From Singulisphaera sp. GP187 (GTDB lineage Bacteria > Planctomycetota > Planctomycetia > Isosphaerales > Isosphaeraceae), in assembly GCF_900129635.1 (NCBI RefSeq), contig NZ_FSRB01000001.1, positions 5,855,501 through 5,919,500 on the forward strand: a stretch of 64,000 nucleotides of DNA, in the 5' to 3' direction. The notes under the pieces are model-generated. The model was not told the origin of the DNA. It made no database searches and saw nothing but the letters and a program-made list of their open reading frames with translations. Shown here in pieces: positions 44,323 to 53,892 of the stretch (position 1 is the first letter of the stretch; each line of letters starts with the position of its first letter). Both the position numbers and the translations under genes were made by a program.

Positions 44323-45069
44323 ATGATTGACGTGGTCGACGTGCGGAAGTCGTATCGAAGCGGAGACCGTACGGTCGACGCGCTCCGTGGGGTGCGTTGT
44401 CGCGTGCCCAAGGGACGGTTCGCGTTTATCGTCGGCCCGTCCGGGTCGGGCAAGAGCACCCTGCTCTACCTGCTCGGAGCGCTCGACCGCCCGACCTCCG
44501 GGTCGATCCTGGTCGAAGGGCAAGACCTGACCACAATGTCCGAGGCCGAGCAGAACGCGTACCGCCGCGATCGGGTCGGGTTCATCTTCCAGTCGTTCAA
44601 CCTGATCAGCAACCTGACGGCCGTCGAGAACGTGCTGGTCCCGTTCCTGCCGCGCGGGATGACGCCCGAGCTCAAGCAGCGCGCCGAAGACTTGCTCAGA
44701 GACGTCGGCCTGGGCGATCGGCTCGACCACCGTCCCTACCAGATGTCGGGCGGCGAGCAGCAACGCGTGGCGATTGCACGCGCCTTGATCAAGGATCCGA
44801 TCCTCGTGCTGGGCGATGAACCGACCGGCGAGCTCGACTCCAAGACGGGGGACGAAATCTACCGGATCCTCCGTCGGCTCCAAGTTCAGCGGGAGACGAC
44901 CCTGGTGGTCGTCACCCACGACCGGCGGTTTATCACCCCGGACGACCTCGTCCTGGAAATCCAGGACGGGATCCTCAAAATCGACGACGGCCTGTTAGAG
45001 CCGGAGGATGACCTTCCCGAATCCATGATTGGATTCGAGCCGGGTCTGCGCCGCCCGGACGTCGTCTAG
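44323..45069 (+). CDS. MacB/LolD-type ABC transporter ATP-binding protein
   Basis: The protein has 248 residues with Walker A VGPSGSGKSTLLYLLGAL, Q-loop GFIFQSFNLISNL, signature YQMSGGEQQRVAIARALI, Walker B ILVLGDEPTGELDSKTGDEI and the switch His in LVVVTHDRRF. These match the LolD/MacB ATPase subfamily that pairs with the permease just upstream. No periplasmic adaptor gene is in the cluster. The last 75 bases overlap the end of the convergent quinone oxidoreductase gene. Confidence 0.95.
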   Translation: MIDVVDVRKSYRSGDRTVDALRGVRCRVPKGRFAFIVGPSGSGKSTLLYLLGALDRPTSGSILVEGQDLTTMSEAEQNAYRRDRVGFIFQSFNLISNLTAVENVLVPFLPRGMTPELKQRAEDLLRDVGLGDRLDHRPYQMSGGEQQRVAIARALIKDPILVLGDEPTGELDSKTGDEIYRILRRLQVQRETTLVVVTHDRRFITPDDLVLEIQDGILKIDDGLLEPEDDLPESMIGFEPGLRRPDVV

Positions 45070-45978
45070 GTCGAAGACTCGGTCGACGATCGGGCGAATC
45101 AGGCCGCGTTCGAGCCAGGGGACGACCCGGTCGGCGAACCCGCGAGTCACGAGGATCTTCTCCTCGAGCGGGCGGGCCCGGAGCGTGGTCGCGATCAAGC
45201 GGATCCGCTTGCGCAAGAGCGTCGTCAGATCAATGGACGCTGATCCTCCGCCCAGTAAGCCGACGACGATGAGTCGACCGCACGTCGCCAGGCTGGCCAC
45301 GTTGTCCGCGAGTACGGCGGCCCCGAGCAAGTCGATGACGAGGTTGACGCCCTGACCGCGCGTGTGCCGGCTCACGGCGTCGGCCAAATCTTCCGAGTTC
45401 GAGTGGATCCCGAAGTCGAGGCCCAACGCTTTCGCCTGCGCGAGCTTGTCGGCGGTGCGGGACGTGCCCAGGACGATGCAGCCCATCGCGTGGGCGAGCT
45501 GCACCGCCGCCGACCCCACGCCGCTGCCGACCGCGTGGATCAGGACTCGTTCGCCAGGCTTCACACCCCCTTGCGTTTCCAAGGCGTCGTGGGCCGTCAT
45601 GAACACTTCGGGGACGGCCGCGGCCTGGACGAAGTCGAGGTTCGCGGGGATCGGCACGACCATTCGCTCATGGCTGAGGACGTACTCCGCTTGCCCGCCC
45701 CCGCCGACGATCCCGAAGACGCGGTCGCCGACCTTGAGGGGCCCAACCACGTTGGGGCCGAGCTCGTCGACTTCACCGGCGTATTCGAGACCGGGGATAT
45801 CGGCCGGAACCCCCGGGGGTGCGGGGTAGCTGCCCCGGGCCTGCATCAGGTCGGCCCGGTTCAAGCCGGCGGCCCGGACCCGGATCCGGACCTGGTCGCC
45901 ACACGGCTCAGGGGTCTCGACCTCGGCAACTTCCAGGGCCTCTGCGCCCCCGAGCTTGGTGATAACGATCGCTTTCAT
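44995..45978 (-). CDS. NAD(P)H quinone oxidoreductase (zinc-independent MDR family)
   Basis: The protein has 327 residues. The MDR N-terminal domain has AAGLNRADLMQARGSYP and IPGLEYAGEVDELG; the cofactor domain has RVLIHAVGSGVGSAAVQLAHAMG. The zinc ligands of alcohol dehydrogenases are absent, as expected for the quinone oxidoreductase/PIG3 group (TIGR02824-like). It probably reduces quinones or enones with NADPH in the cytoplasm. Its end overlaps the ABC ATPase gene by 75 bases on the opposite strand; both ends match their families. Confidence 0.9.
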   Translation of the reverse strand: MKAIVITKLGGAEALEVAEVETPEPCGDQVRIRVRAAGLNRADLMQARGSYPAPPGVPADIPGLEYAGEVDELGPNVVGPLKVGDRVFGIVGGGGQAEYVLSHERMVVPIPANLDFVQAAAVPEVFMTAHDALETQGGVKPGERVLIHAVGSGVGSAAVQLAHAMGCIVLGTSRTADKLAQAKALGLDFGIHSNSEDLADAVSRHTRGQGVNLVIDLLGAAVLADNVASLATCGRLIVVGLLGGGSASIDLTTLLRKRIRLIATTLRARPLEEKILVTRGFADRVVPWLERGLIRPIVDRVFDLDDVRAAQTRLESNHGFGKVILRL

Positions 45979-45990
45979 GAGGGGAATTCT

Positions 45991-47214
45991 TTACGGCTTG
46001 ACCCGGTTCCAGTAGATCCGCACGTTGTGCGTCGAGCGACCTCCTGCCACGATGTCTTCGCAGCCGTCGCCATCAAGGTCGGCCGAGACAAGGTCCTCGG
46101 TGCCGACGCCTCCATTGTCGATCACGTGACGGGTAAAGGCCAAGGGGGTTGAACCGGGACTCGGGTCATAGACGAGGACCCCGGGCCCGGCCGGGTCGCG
46201 ATTTGCATCCTTGCTCTTATCGCGCTGGCCGATGATGACTTCCTGGTCGCCGTCGCCATCGAGGTCCGCGCACCAGACCGCATGGCCCCACTGCACCGGT
46301 TCGTCGATGACTTGGCGGTCCCAGAGCCCCGTCCCCGCTTTCGGAGGCGTGTAGACCACCACCTGGAAGCCGTGCCAGGGCTCGATCGTGGCGATGTAGC
46401 GGCGCCCGTCGGCCAGACGCCCGACCTTGACCTCACTCGCCCCCTTGAACGGGGTCGCCTCCTGGTTGCCCGACCCGAGCTTCGTCTTCGACCAGCGCCC
46501 GCTCGCGTCGCGTTTGAGCACGAAGACGCCTTCCCAGGCGGCCAGGACGATCTCCTCCTTGCCGTCGCCGTCGAAGTCGATTGCTTGGAGGTTATGAATC
46601 GTGTGGAGCGTGTCGTCGGCGACCTCCATCGGCCACGGATCTTTCTCAGGGTGCGCGGGGACCGAGTAAACCTGGACCCGCACGCCCTTCCCCTCACCCC
46701 AGTTCGGCCCTTTCGTTTCGCGTCCCTGCAGCGGGACGACGATGAGCTGCGCCTTGCCGGTGCCCAGCACGTCCCCCCAGCGAATCCGGTGGATCGTGGG
46801 CTCGGAACCGATCGGAATCACCTGCCAAGGGGCGTCCCCTTCGCCGGTGCGGCGGAGCCACTGAAGCGTGCCGCCCGACTTGGTGTTGGCCGGCTGCCAG
46901 CCCGCCCCCAGCGCGAAATCAATCTTGCCGTCACCGTCGATGTCGCGAGCCTGGATGCAGACGTTATCTTTCTCGGTAATTCCCTTGATGATGGTATGTT
47001 TTTCCCAGGTTGGGTTCGCGAACCAGACGACGGCATCTTCCGTCACGGCGACGACGTCGAGCTTGCCGTCACCGTTGACGTCGGCCGTGGTCACCGCATA
47101 GCAGACGTTGCCGACGTGCGGGTCGAGTTCCTGGCTGCGAAAGGCCGGAAACTCGGCCGCCGAGAGCGGGGCGGACAAGGCGATGAGTAGAGGCAGGGCG
47201 AACCTCGAAGACAC
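45991..47214 (-). CDS. Exported FG-GAP/VCBS beta-propeller protein
   Basis: A GTG start at 47214 with GAGGAG nine bases upstream gives 407 residues with a signal peptide (FALPLLIALSAPLSAAE). At least four repeats carry the calcium-binding D-x-D-G-D-G motif: DVNGDGKLDVVAV, DIDGDGKIDFALG, DFDGDGKEEIVLA, DLDGDGDQEVIIG and DLDGDGCEDIVAG. These repeats form a seven-bladed propeller in related proteins. It is probably an extracytoplasmic binding or enzymatic scaffold. The longer frame to 47484 has no propeller sequence. Confidence 0.87.
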   Translation of the reverse strand: MSSRFALPLLIALSAPLSAAEFPAFRSQELDPHVGNVCYAVTTADVNGDGKLDVVAVTEDAVVWFANPTWEKHTIIKGITEKDNVCIQARDIDGDGKIDFALGAGWQPANTKSGGTLQWLRRTGEGDAPWQVIPIGSEPTIHRIRWGDVLGTGKAQLIVVPLQGRETKGPNWGEGKGVRVQVYSVPAHPEKDPWPMEVADDTLHTIHNLQAIDFDGDGKEEIVLAAWEGVFVLKRDASGRWSKTKLGSGNQEATPFKGASEVKVGRLADGRRYIATIEPWHGFQVVVYTPPKAGTGLWDRQVIDEPVQWGHAVWCADLDGDGDQEVIIGQRDKSKDANRDPAGPGVLVYDPSPGSTPLAFTRHVIDNGGVGTEDLVSADLDGDGCEDIVAGGRSTHNVRIYWNRVKP

Positions 47215-47505
47215 AGCAATCTCCTCATAGCTAGGACGAACCAAGGACCGATTTTTCAGGATGCCCCAGAACCGTCGCCGACGCCAGCAAAAAAACGCGC
47301 AAGGCCGGAGGCGCCGGGCCGGTCCAAGGCGTTCTCGAGCGGTTTCCGCCTCGGTGGTTGCTGGCCCCCTCCCTGGGATCGCGGGCGTCCCGCCCGCATT
47401 CCCATTTCCTCGAGAAAGCATGTGTCTCATCCATCCGAAAACCGCTCGAATCGTGGTAGGGCCGGCCCGGCCGTCCTTCCCCAACGGGTCGACGTGCGGA
47501 TCGGC

Positions 47506-47976
47506 TCAGTTGGCTCTGAGTTCGGTCTTGCCCGCCATCTTTGCAACCATCGCACGGCAAGATTTCTCGCAATCGTGGAGCGACTTGGTCGCGGCCTTCA
47601 TCTCGGCGGAATCGAACTTGCCAACCTCCGCGGCCGTCGCCTTGCAGGCGTCCGCGCAAGCGTGGCACGAGGAGGCCATCAGCGGACTGTGTTTGGCGAT
47701 CATGCTGGCCGAGAGACTGCAGAACGCCGCGCAATCCGAAGCCAGGTGAAGCGCCTTGGCGTGCTCCTTCTTTCCTGCGGCCAGTTCCTTGAAACAGTGG
47801 TGGAAGGTGATGTCGCAGGCCTTCGCGCAGTCGGCACACGCCTTGTAGCAGTCGGCGTGGGCCTCGTCGAGTTGACAACAGTTCTCCCCGCTCGCCGTTT
47901 CGTCGGCCCCGGCGGACATCGCGGTCAAGCCAATCGCACCGGCTCCGACCATCCCAAGCATTTCGCGGCGATCCAT
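47506..47976 (-). CDS. Csp1-like exported four-helix copper-storage protein
   Basis: The ATG at 47976 with GGAGAG about five bases upstream gives 156 residues. The N-terminus DRREMLGMVGAGAIGLTAMS is a Tat-type signal. The mature part has 14 cysteines in C-x2-C, C-x3-C and similar pairs along helices (ADCYKACADCAKACD, SCHACADACKATA, LHDCEKSCRAM), as in Csp1, where Cys line the core of a four-helix bundle and bind many Cu(I) ions. A 291-base spacer separates it from the FG-GAP gene on the same strand. Confidence 0.85.
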   Translation of the reverse strand: MDRREMLGMVGAGAIGLTAMSAGADETASGENCCQLDEAHADCYKACADCAKACDITFHHCFKELAAGKKEHAKALHLASDCAAFCSLSASMIAKHSPLMASSCHACADACKATAAEVGKFDSAEMKAATKSLHDCEKSCRAMVAKMAGKTELRAN

Positions 47977-48474
47977 AAGTGTCTCTCCGTAAAGGGGGAA
48001 CGCGTGCCGTTGTGAGCAAGATGTTTGTGTCAGGACGGTCCAGAACAAGACGCGTCGTCACCTTGCTCGAGTCCGATGAACAGTCAATGCAACTCTCGGA
48101 CCCCGCCACGTGATTCTCCTCGTGGGTCACGGCTTTTCTTGGTTTTCTGTGAGACTGCCGCGGCCATGCCGATGCGGCTGGGTGTCATGGGGTGTCCTCA
48201 ACCCGTGAGGCGGTACGGAGTAACGGTTGTTAAAATTAAGATGTCAGGAATTATTGATAATTAAGGGGCGGCCGCTTCCGGGGGATGAGCCCGAGACGAT
48301 TGCCACGTCGCGGTGTCGGGAGGGGGATTTCGACCGTGGCGCGTCCCGTCAAGTGATTCCGTGCTCCCACCCGCTTGCGAGGTGATGTTTCAGGGGCTAT
48401 GTTCCGAAAGAAATGAGGTGCAACTTCGGGGCCTTGCTTCAATGGGTACGGTTGCGCCGCCACCGGGGAATGAT
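47977..48474. other. Divergent intergenic region
   Basis: An AT-rich patch lies at 48225-48265. No gene or convincing promoter pair is seen. A longer in-frame start for the TPR gene at 48313 is possible, but the added residues are not TPR-like. Confidence 0.4.
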
Positions 48475-49956
48475 ATGGGGTTTTTCGATCGCTTCCTCAA
48501 GGCCAAGGCGTCGACCATCGGTGATCCCACCGCGTTGCGCGAGTGCCTGATCGTTGCGGCTTCGGCCGGGGACCGGAAGCGGCTGACGGCTCTCTCACGC
48601 GCAAACCGTGAATCGATCGCAGCCCACTTTCTCGACTGGCGCCAGGTGCCGGCGGCGATTCGCGACGATCCCACGCAGACGCAGCGGTATCTGCACGGCC
48701 TGATCGCGATCGCGGAGATCTTTGACCACGACCTGGGTGACCCCACCCTCATTCAACTCTTGAGTGGCCCCGATGAGGAGAATCCGCTGGTCCGCTGGCG
48801 GCAAGGTCTGGATCAGGCAGGCGCTCAGTTGGAGGCGTTGGACTATCGCGCGGCCGCCACCACACTCAATGATTTACTGATCGAGGCTCGCTCGCTTCGG
48901 GGCTCGGGGGCCGATCACTACCTGCCGATCACCTACGGCCAACTGGGAGATTGCTACTTTCAGTCCGGTGCCGTCGAAAAAGCGATCTCCCCGTTGCGAC
49001 ACGCCCTGGAACTCTGCGATCAGTCGGGGGACACCGAGGGGGTCATCGCCTATCTGGGGAACCTGCACGAGGTCTACCGCTATCTCGGCCGCGCTCCTGA
49101 GGCGGCCGACTTCGCGGAGCGGCTGGCTGTGGCGCTCAAGGGGGTGGGCCGGATCGACGCGGCGGACACCTATCACCAGCGTGCCCTCCGGGTGCGGGCT
49201 GGGGAACCGCTCAACCGGGTCGTGGTCGAGGTCGCGGGCCGGCGCTACGAGGTGGCCGAAGCTCCTCCGATGGTGGAAGGAAAGGTCCAGTTCATCCACG
49301 AGCGGAACCGGATCTCGCTTCGTCCCGCGACCGTCCTGGGCGAGCGAGGAAGTGTCATGGCCGCCTCGGGGGATCACGAACCTGCCTTGGAACTGTTTCG
49401 CGACGCTGCACGCGCGGATCGCTTCGACCCCCAGCCGCGATACCTCGAGGGGCTGACCCTTCTCCTGCTGGAGCGGCATCACCAGGCGGTCGAGGCGTAC
49501 GAGGCGACCGAGGAACTGGCGCCGGGTTGGTTCCACTGCCGGTCGAACCTCTGGCTGGCGCGGCAACTTGCACTCGGGGAGCTGGAATACGAGGCGTTCC
49601 TCGCCCTCTTCACCCTTGTGGACGGTCCGGGGACGCCGAAGGAGAAATATCCCCTGGCGCGGCGTGCGGTCGCCGAATGGAGCGGTTTCGCCCCACTCTA
49701 CATCGAGCTCGGCCAGTCCGCCGAGGCATTCGGCTATCAACAAGAGGCGGAAGCGGCCTATCGCGAGGGCCTGAGCCACGCCGAGGAACCGGACGTCAGA
49801 ACCCGGCTCCTCGTGAAACTTGGTGTGATCACCCGATCCGAGGCCGAGCGGGACCGTCTGCTCCGGGAGGCCGAGGTGCTGGAGGGAAACCTGGTCTCCG
49901 CGGCCATGGCGACGGTCATCCGGAAACGAACGCCGGACGGCCGGTCCGGGCGATAG
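48475..49956 (+). CDS. Cytoplasmic TPR-repeat protein
   Basis: The ATG at 48475 gives 493 residues. TPR-like helical pairs are visible (LPITYGQLGDCYFQSGAVEK, VIAYLGNLHEVYRYLGRAPE, AADTYHQRAL, VMAASGDHEPALELFRDAAR, YIELGQSAEAFGYQQEAEAA). No signal peptide or catalytic domain is seen. The N-terminal MGFFDRFLKAK start is common in planctomycete TPR proteins. GGGGA precedes the ATG. It is likely a protein-interaction scaffold. Confidence 0.8.
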   Translation: MGFFDRFLKAKASTIGDPTALRECLIVAASAGDRKRLTALSRANRESIAAHFLDWRQVPAAIRDDPTQTQRYLHGLIAIAEIFDHDLGDPTLIQLLSGPDEENPLVRWRQGLDQAGAQLEALDYRAAATTLNDLLIEARSLRGSGADHYLPITYGQLGDCYFQSGAVEKAISPLRHALELCDQSGDTEGVIAYLGNLHEVYRYLGRAPEAADFAERLAVALKGVGRIDAADTYHQRALRVRAGEPLNRVVVEVAGRRYEVAEAPPMVEGKVQFIHERNRISLRPATVLGERGSVMAASGDHEPALELFRDAARADRFDPQPRYLEGLTLLLLERHHQAVEAYEATEELAPGWFHCRSNLWLARQLALGELEYEAFLALFTLVDGPGTPKEKYPLARRAVAEWSGFAPLYIELGQSAEAFGYQQEAEAAYREGLSHAEEPDVRTRLLVKLGVITRSEAERDRLLREAEVLEGNLVSAAMATVIRKRTPDGRSGR

Positions 49957-50046
49957 AATGAAGGGGAGTAAGCAAACCGCAGTCCTCATCGCCAAACGGC
50001 GCGGTGGATTGCGGCCGATCGTCGATCAGGGCAAGAGGTTATCGTC

Positions 50047-50532
50047 GTGGGCATGGTCAAGACCAACGCGGTCCGGCTCCTCGAGCGCCAGGGCATTGGT
50101 TTCGAGTTGCGGGAGTACGAGTTCGATCCCGAGGACCTGGCCGCCGAGACGGTGGCCCGCAAGGTCGGCCTGCCGCCCGAGCAGGTCTTCAAGACGCTGG
50201 TGGCCCGGGGAGACAAACACGGCGTCTGTCTGGCAGTGGTGCCTGGCGACGCCCAGCTCGACCTCAAGGCCCTGGCGAAGGCGACCGGTGACAAGAAAGT
50301 CGAAACCGTGCCGCTCAAGGAGGTCGAGCCCCTGACCGGCTATATCCGCGGCGGTGTGACCGCCCTGGCCTGCAAGAAGAACTATCCCGTTTTCGTGGAC
50401 GAGACGGCCCAGCTCTTCGACCTGATCTCGATCTCGGCGGGAATCCGAGGGCTTCAAATTGTGCTCGCCCCCGACGATTACATTCGCTTCGTGGGAGCCA
50501 CGGTCGCGCCGATCGCCAAGGATAAAATTTGA
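50047..50532 (+). CDS. ybaK: YbaK-type Cys-tRNA(Pro) deacylase
   Basis: A GTG start with AAGAGG eight bases upstream gives 161 residues; an ATG at 50053 would remove two. The YbaK fold is recognised by TNAVRLLERQGIGFELREYE, VFKTLVARGDKHGVCLAVVP, LDLKALAKATGDKKVETVP and the C-terminal LTGYIRGGVTALACKK followed by VDETA. The catalytic-site Lys of YbaK is in VFKTL. It hydrolyses Cys-tRNA(Pro) formed by prolyl-tRNA synthetase in trans. Gene length and composition are normal. Confidence 0.93.
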   Translation: MGMVKTNAVRLLERQGIGFELREYEFDPEDLAAETVARKVGLPPEQVFKTLVARGDKHGVCLAVVPGDAQLDLKALAKATGDKKVETVPLKEVEPLTGYIRGGVTALACKKNYPVFVDETAQLFDLISISAGIRGLQIVLAPDDYIRFVGATVAPIAKDKI

Positions 50533-50621
50533 GAATTGTAGACTTGCGAGAGTTAATTAGATGAGAAAATGAGTGGGTTTCGGTGAGGCGTCAAACGGGA
50601 AACCCCCCAGGAGCTTCACCA

Positions 50622-50653
50622 TCCGGATCGGGAGGAACCGCTCCCGATCCGGA
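50622..50653. terminator. Perfect hairpin between convergent genes
   Basis: The 13-base arms TCCGGATCGGGAG and CTCCCGATCCGGA enclose GAACCG. It stands between the YbaK stop and the DUF1559 gene's 3' end, so it may terminate in both directions; no T tract adjoins it. Confidence 0.55.
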
Positions 50654-50669
50654 ATCCAATTGGCGCGGC

Positions 50670-53176
50670 TCAGTAATCGCCCTGGACAAGCTCGCCGCCG
50701 TCGCGGGTCAGCAACGCCTTGAAGACGTCCGCGGCGATTGAGACCTTGAGGAACCGAACCGCTCCATCAAGGAATAAAGCGTTGAACCCTCCCGGGTGTT
50801 TTGAGCCGGCCAGGGTCAGGGCCGCCGCTCCATCGCCGTTGAACGGCAGGTCTTCGGGTTGGGTCCAGATGACCGGTTCCTTGGCCTCGACGATGCCGAC
50901 GCTGTTTGACAGGCCGTCGCTGATGTCGGCGATCTTCGTCCCCTCGGGCAGGTCGAATGCCGCTCCCTTGCCGGTGAAGAGACGATAAATCGTCGTGCCC
51001 GGTTCGATGTCGAGTTGGCTGGGACATGCGTAAGTTGTGGGCATTCGTTTGATCAGGGTCTTGTTGTGGGGACTGTCCCAAGGCTCGTCGAGGTGGAACG
51101 CGTTGTAGAGGTCCTGCTGTTCGAGGTAGGGCAGGATGGCCACGCGCCAGCTCAGGAGCGGCTTGCCGGCCTTGTCCAAGATGGCCGGTGGCGGGAAGGT
51201 GTCTCGGGTGGAAAGATAATTGTGGAAGGCGAGCCCGAGCTGCTTCTCATTGTTGACGCATTGGGCGCGGCGGGCGGCCTCGCGGGCGGATTGCACGGCC
51301 GGCAAGAGCAAGGCGACCAGGATCGGCGTCTCCATCCCGGCATTGATTTGCGGCACCGGGAGTGGGAACGCCGAGTACGCCGTCATTCGGATCGCGGTCT
51401 CGTTCGCCGCGAGTGTGAATTTCGACGGGAACAGATGCGGGCGGATGGCCTCGACGTCGGGCAGGGTGTCGGGGTCGAACTCGAGCCGGAACGGTGCTTT
51501 CGCCGCAGGCATGCCGGGGCCTCGCGATTGCGCGGCCGTGATTCCAACGAATTGGACGAGTGAGGGGATGTTGACGAGAAGCTCGGGGAGGCTCGCGGAT
51601 GGGTCGGACTTGGCGACGAGCAGCGCGTTCCGGTCCTCATTTGGTTTGGCTCCCGGCTCATCCAGCACCAGCGTGGGTAAGACGCGCCGAGCGACGGCGG
51701 GTGATCCTGCCAGGGCGAGTCGACCGCGCTTGAGGTCGATCAGGATGGTCGGGCGCAATCCGGCCGGGGTGGGCAGGACCGAGGGGGGACCGTGAGCACG
51801 TATCCCCGTTCGGGCGGCTTGAGGCGGCGGAACTCGGCGAACGCGGTTCCCGGCTTTGCCGGCCGACCGGGCTGGGGCGGGACCATGGCACCGGCCGCCT
51901 TGAGCTCGTTGTTGGCGGCCTCGATCAGCCGGCTGAGCGTGGCCTCGAAGCCGTTTGGATCCTTCAATTCGACCACGACTCCGAGATCCGGGGGATTGAA
52001 CCACAACGCGATGACGTTGCTCAACCCGGCCGAATCCGGCGTGAGTACGCCCATCCTCGGACCGAGCTTGTTCAGGAGGTCCTTGCGCAGGCTCAGCCCC
52101 GTCCGCTCTTGAAAACTCTGGGCGAACCGGCCGAGTGTCTCCGCGGTTTTCGGGTCATTTTGGTTCAAGATCGCCAGCAAGACGTCGGCGACCTTGCTCG
52201 GATCGATCGACAGCAGCGTGGAGTCGACCACCCCCTTCGGGGGGGCGAATCGAGTCCCGGCGCCGAGGGACGGTTGGTCGAACAACGCCAGGACGCCGCG
52301 CCGGGGCCGGGGCGCCTGGACGCCGAGTGTGGTCACGATGGCCTGCTTCTGGATTCCCCAGCACGCTTCCACGCGCTTGATGCCGTCGAGCCCGGCTCGG
52401 ACCGCGTCCGGGGGCAACGGCGGCAGACCTGCGAGGTCGACGAAGAGCAGGCCGACGGGGACGACATCGGGCTCGGCTTTCGAGAGGGCGGTGAAGGCCG
52501 GGTGCTTCAGGGCACTGGGAGTTTTGCCGTCGAGGGTCTCGGCGACCGGGTCGGCCGCCGCTCCGGGGGGGACGAAGGAGAAGACGACGTCGTGGCCCTC
52601 CAGCCACCAGCGGATGGGGGCACCCACGATCGTCCAGACCTTACGCCCGCCCGGCTGTTCGACCCGCTTCGCGGCGCCTTCCATTCGTTGCATGATCCGC
52701 TTGATCACGTCGCTTTGATCGGCGTTGCGAACGACCAAGACCCCGGCCTTGGGCTGGGGCGGGTTGAGGGAGCCGCAGTAGCCGATGGCAAACCCTTGGG
52801 AGGCCATGTGAGTGAGCAACCCGACGACCTCCTTGCCCGAGACCGGTGCGCCGGGAGCGGACTGGAGCCCGCGATCGACGACCTGGGCCGCAATGTCTTC
52901 AAGCATGGCCCCGAGCGTGGTGTCGTTGAGGATCTTGAAGGCGGCCGTTCCCTTCCAGGCACCTGGCTGGGCCTCAAGCCCTTCGTGGTCGATCAGGACG
53001 ATCAAGCCGTCACCGGGAACATAGCGGGCCAACGATTGGCTCTTCGGTGGGGGCGAGTTCGGTTTCGTGGCTTGCGCCTGGACCTGGGACGTGGCCGTGA
53101 TTAGGCCGACGATCGAGGCCGCCAGCACGAACGCGCGACAGGTTCGTTGGATCGGCCGGGTAGGCGGAGAGTTCAC
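50670..53176 (-). pseudogene. Exported protein with C-terminal DUF1559 module, frameshifted
   Basis: Two overlapping frames form one protein. The first starts at a GTG (53176, AAGGA upstream) with a signal peptide (AFVLAASIVGLITATSQVQAQ) and runs to 51740. The second continues from about 51785 to 50670 and has the DUF1559 segment IPYLEQQ-like WRVAILPYLEQQDLYNAFHL and the ending GGFNALFLDGAVRFLK. Sequence order is continuous if one C is added in a run of six C on the minus strand (51783-51788), giving V-P-P-S-V-L-P-T. The pilin-like helix is reduced to TPILVALLLPAVQSAREAAR. It is either a real null mutation or an assembly indel. The function of the N-terminal domain is unknown. Confidence 0.75.
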
Positions 53177-53664
53177 GCGGGAATCCTTCCGACTCAGGGT
53201 GTGTTGATTTTGGGGATGTGACGTGCGGGGCATCGTACCGGCACCGATCGTCGCGAGCAACGCCTTATCGAGGCGACGGGAAGTTAGAGACTTCTCGCCG
53301 ATCTCCATCATGCCGATGGCCGGCCGTAAGTCATTTTGATCTTGAAAGATCGGGCTTGTGACTTGGTGGATGTAGCGAAATCGCATGAAATTGCGGTGGA
53401 GCTCAGCGAGACGTGTCAAATCCTCACTTTTTCAGTCATAGAACGTGGCCTATCCCACGTTTGTCGCGCTGCGCTGGGAGCGAGCCGCCGCCGCCCTTCC
53501 CGATTCAGGACCTGCGGGCCGAGCTGCCCCCACGCCACCATCGCGTGACGGAGGATTGACTGCGGAAGTGTCAAAAATCAACGATATAAGAAGCGATCGG
53601 GGCCGCCGATCGCTTGCACTGCGGTGGTTATTACTGAGCGATCTAAGATCGCAAGAGGTGTCCA
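53177..53664. other. Divergent intergenic region
   Basis: No gene is recognised. It is lower in GC near 53330-53440. Confidence 0.4.
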
Positions 53665-53823
53665 ATGAGTATTGGTTTGATTTTGCTGGTCATTTTGATC
53701 CTGCTTCTCGTGGGCGCCCTTCCCAATTGGGGGCACAGTCGGAATTGGGGCTATGCCCCGAGCGGGGGCTTGGGGTTGTTGCTGCTCATTCTCCTGATCC
53801 TCGTGCTCCTGGGACGCATCTGA
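53665..53823 (+). CDS. DUF3309 small membrane protein (52 residues)
   Basis: The ATG at 53665, with AAGAGG seven bases upstream, gives 52 residues: hydrophobic helix SIGLILLVILILLLVGALP, a short loop NWGHSRNWGYAPSGG, and a second helix GLGLLLLILLILVLLGRI. This is the DUF3309 pattern, widely distributed in bacteria and without known function. Such proteins are often induced by stress in other bacteria, which I cannot test here. Confidence 0.85.
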   Translation: MSIGLILLVILILLLVGALPNWGHSRNWGYAPSGGLGLLLLILLILVLLGRI

Positions 53824-53892
53824 CGGTGTTGGTGTCGGACGCCGGGCCAAGGGTCACCTGAGGTCTTTCTACGCGGAGCGTCGGGTGGGACG

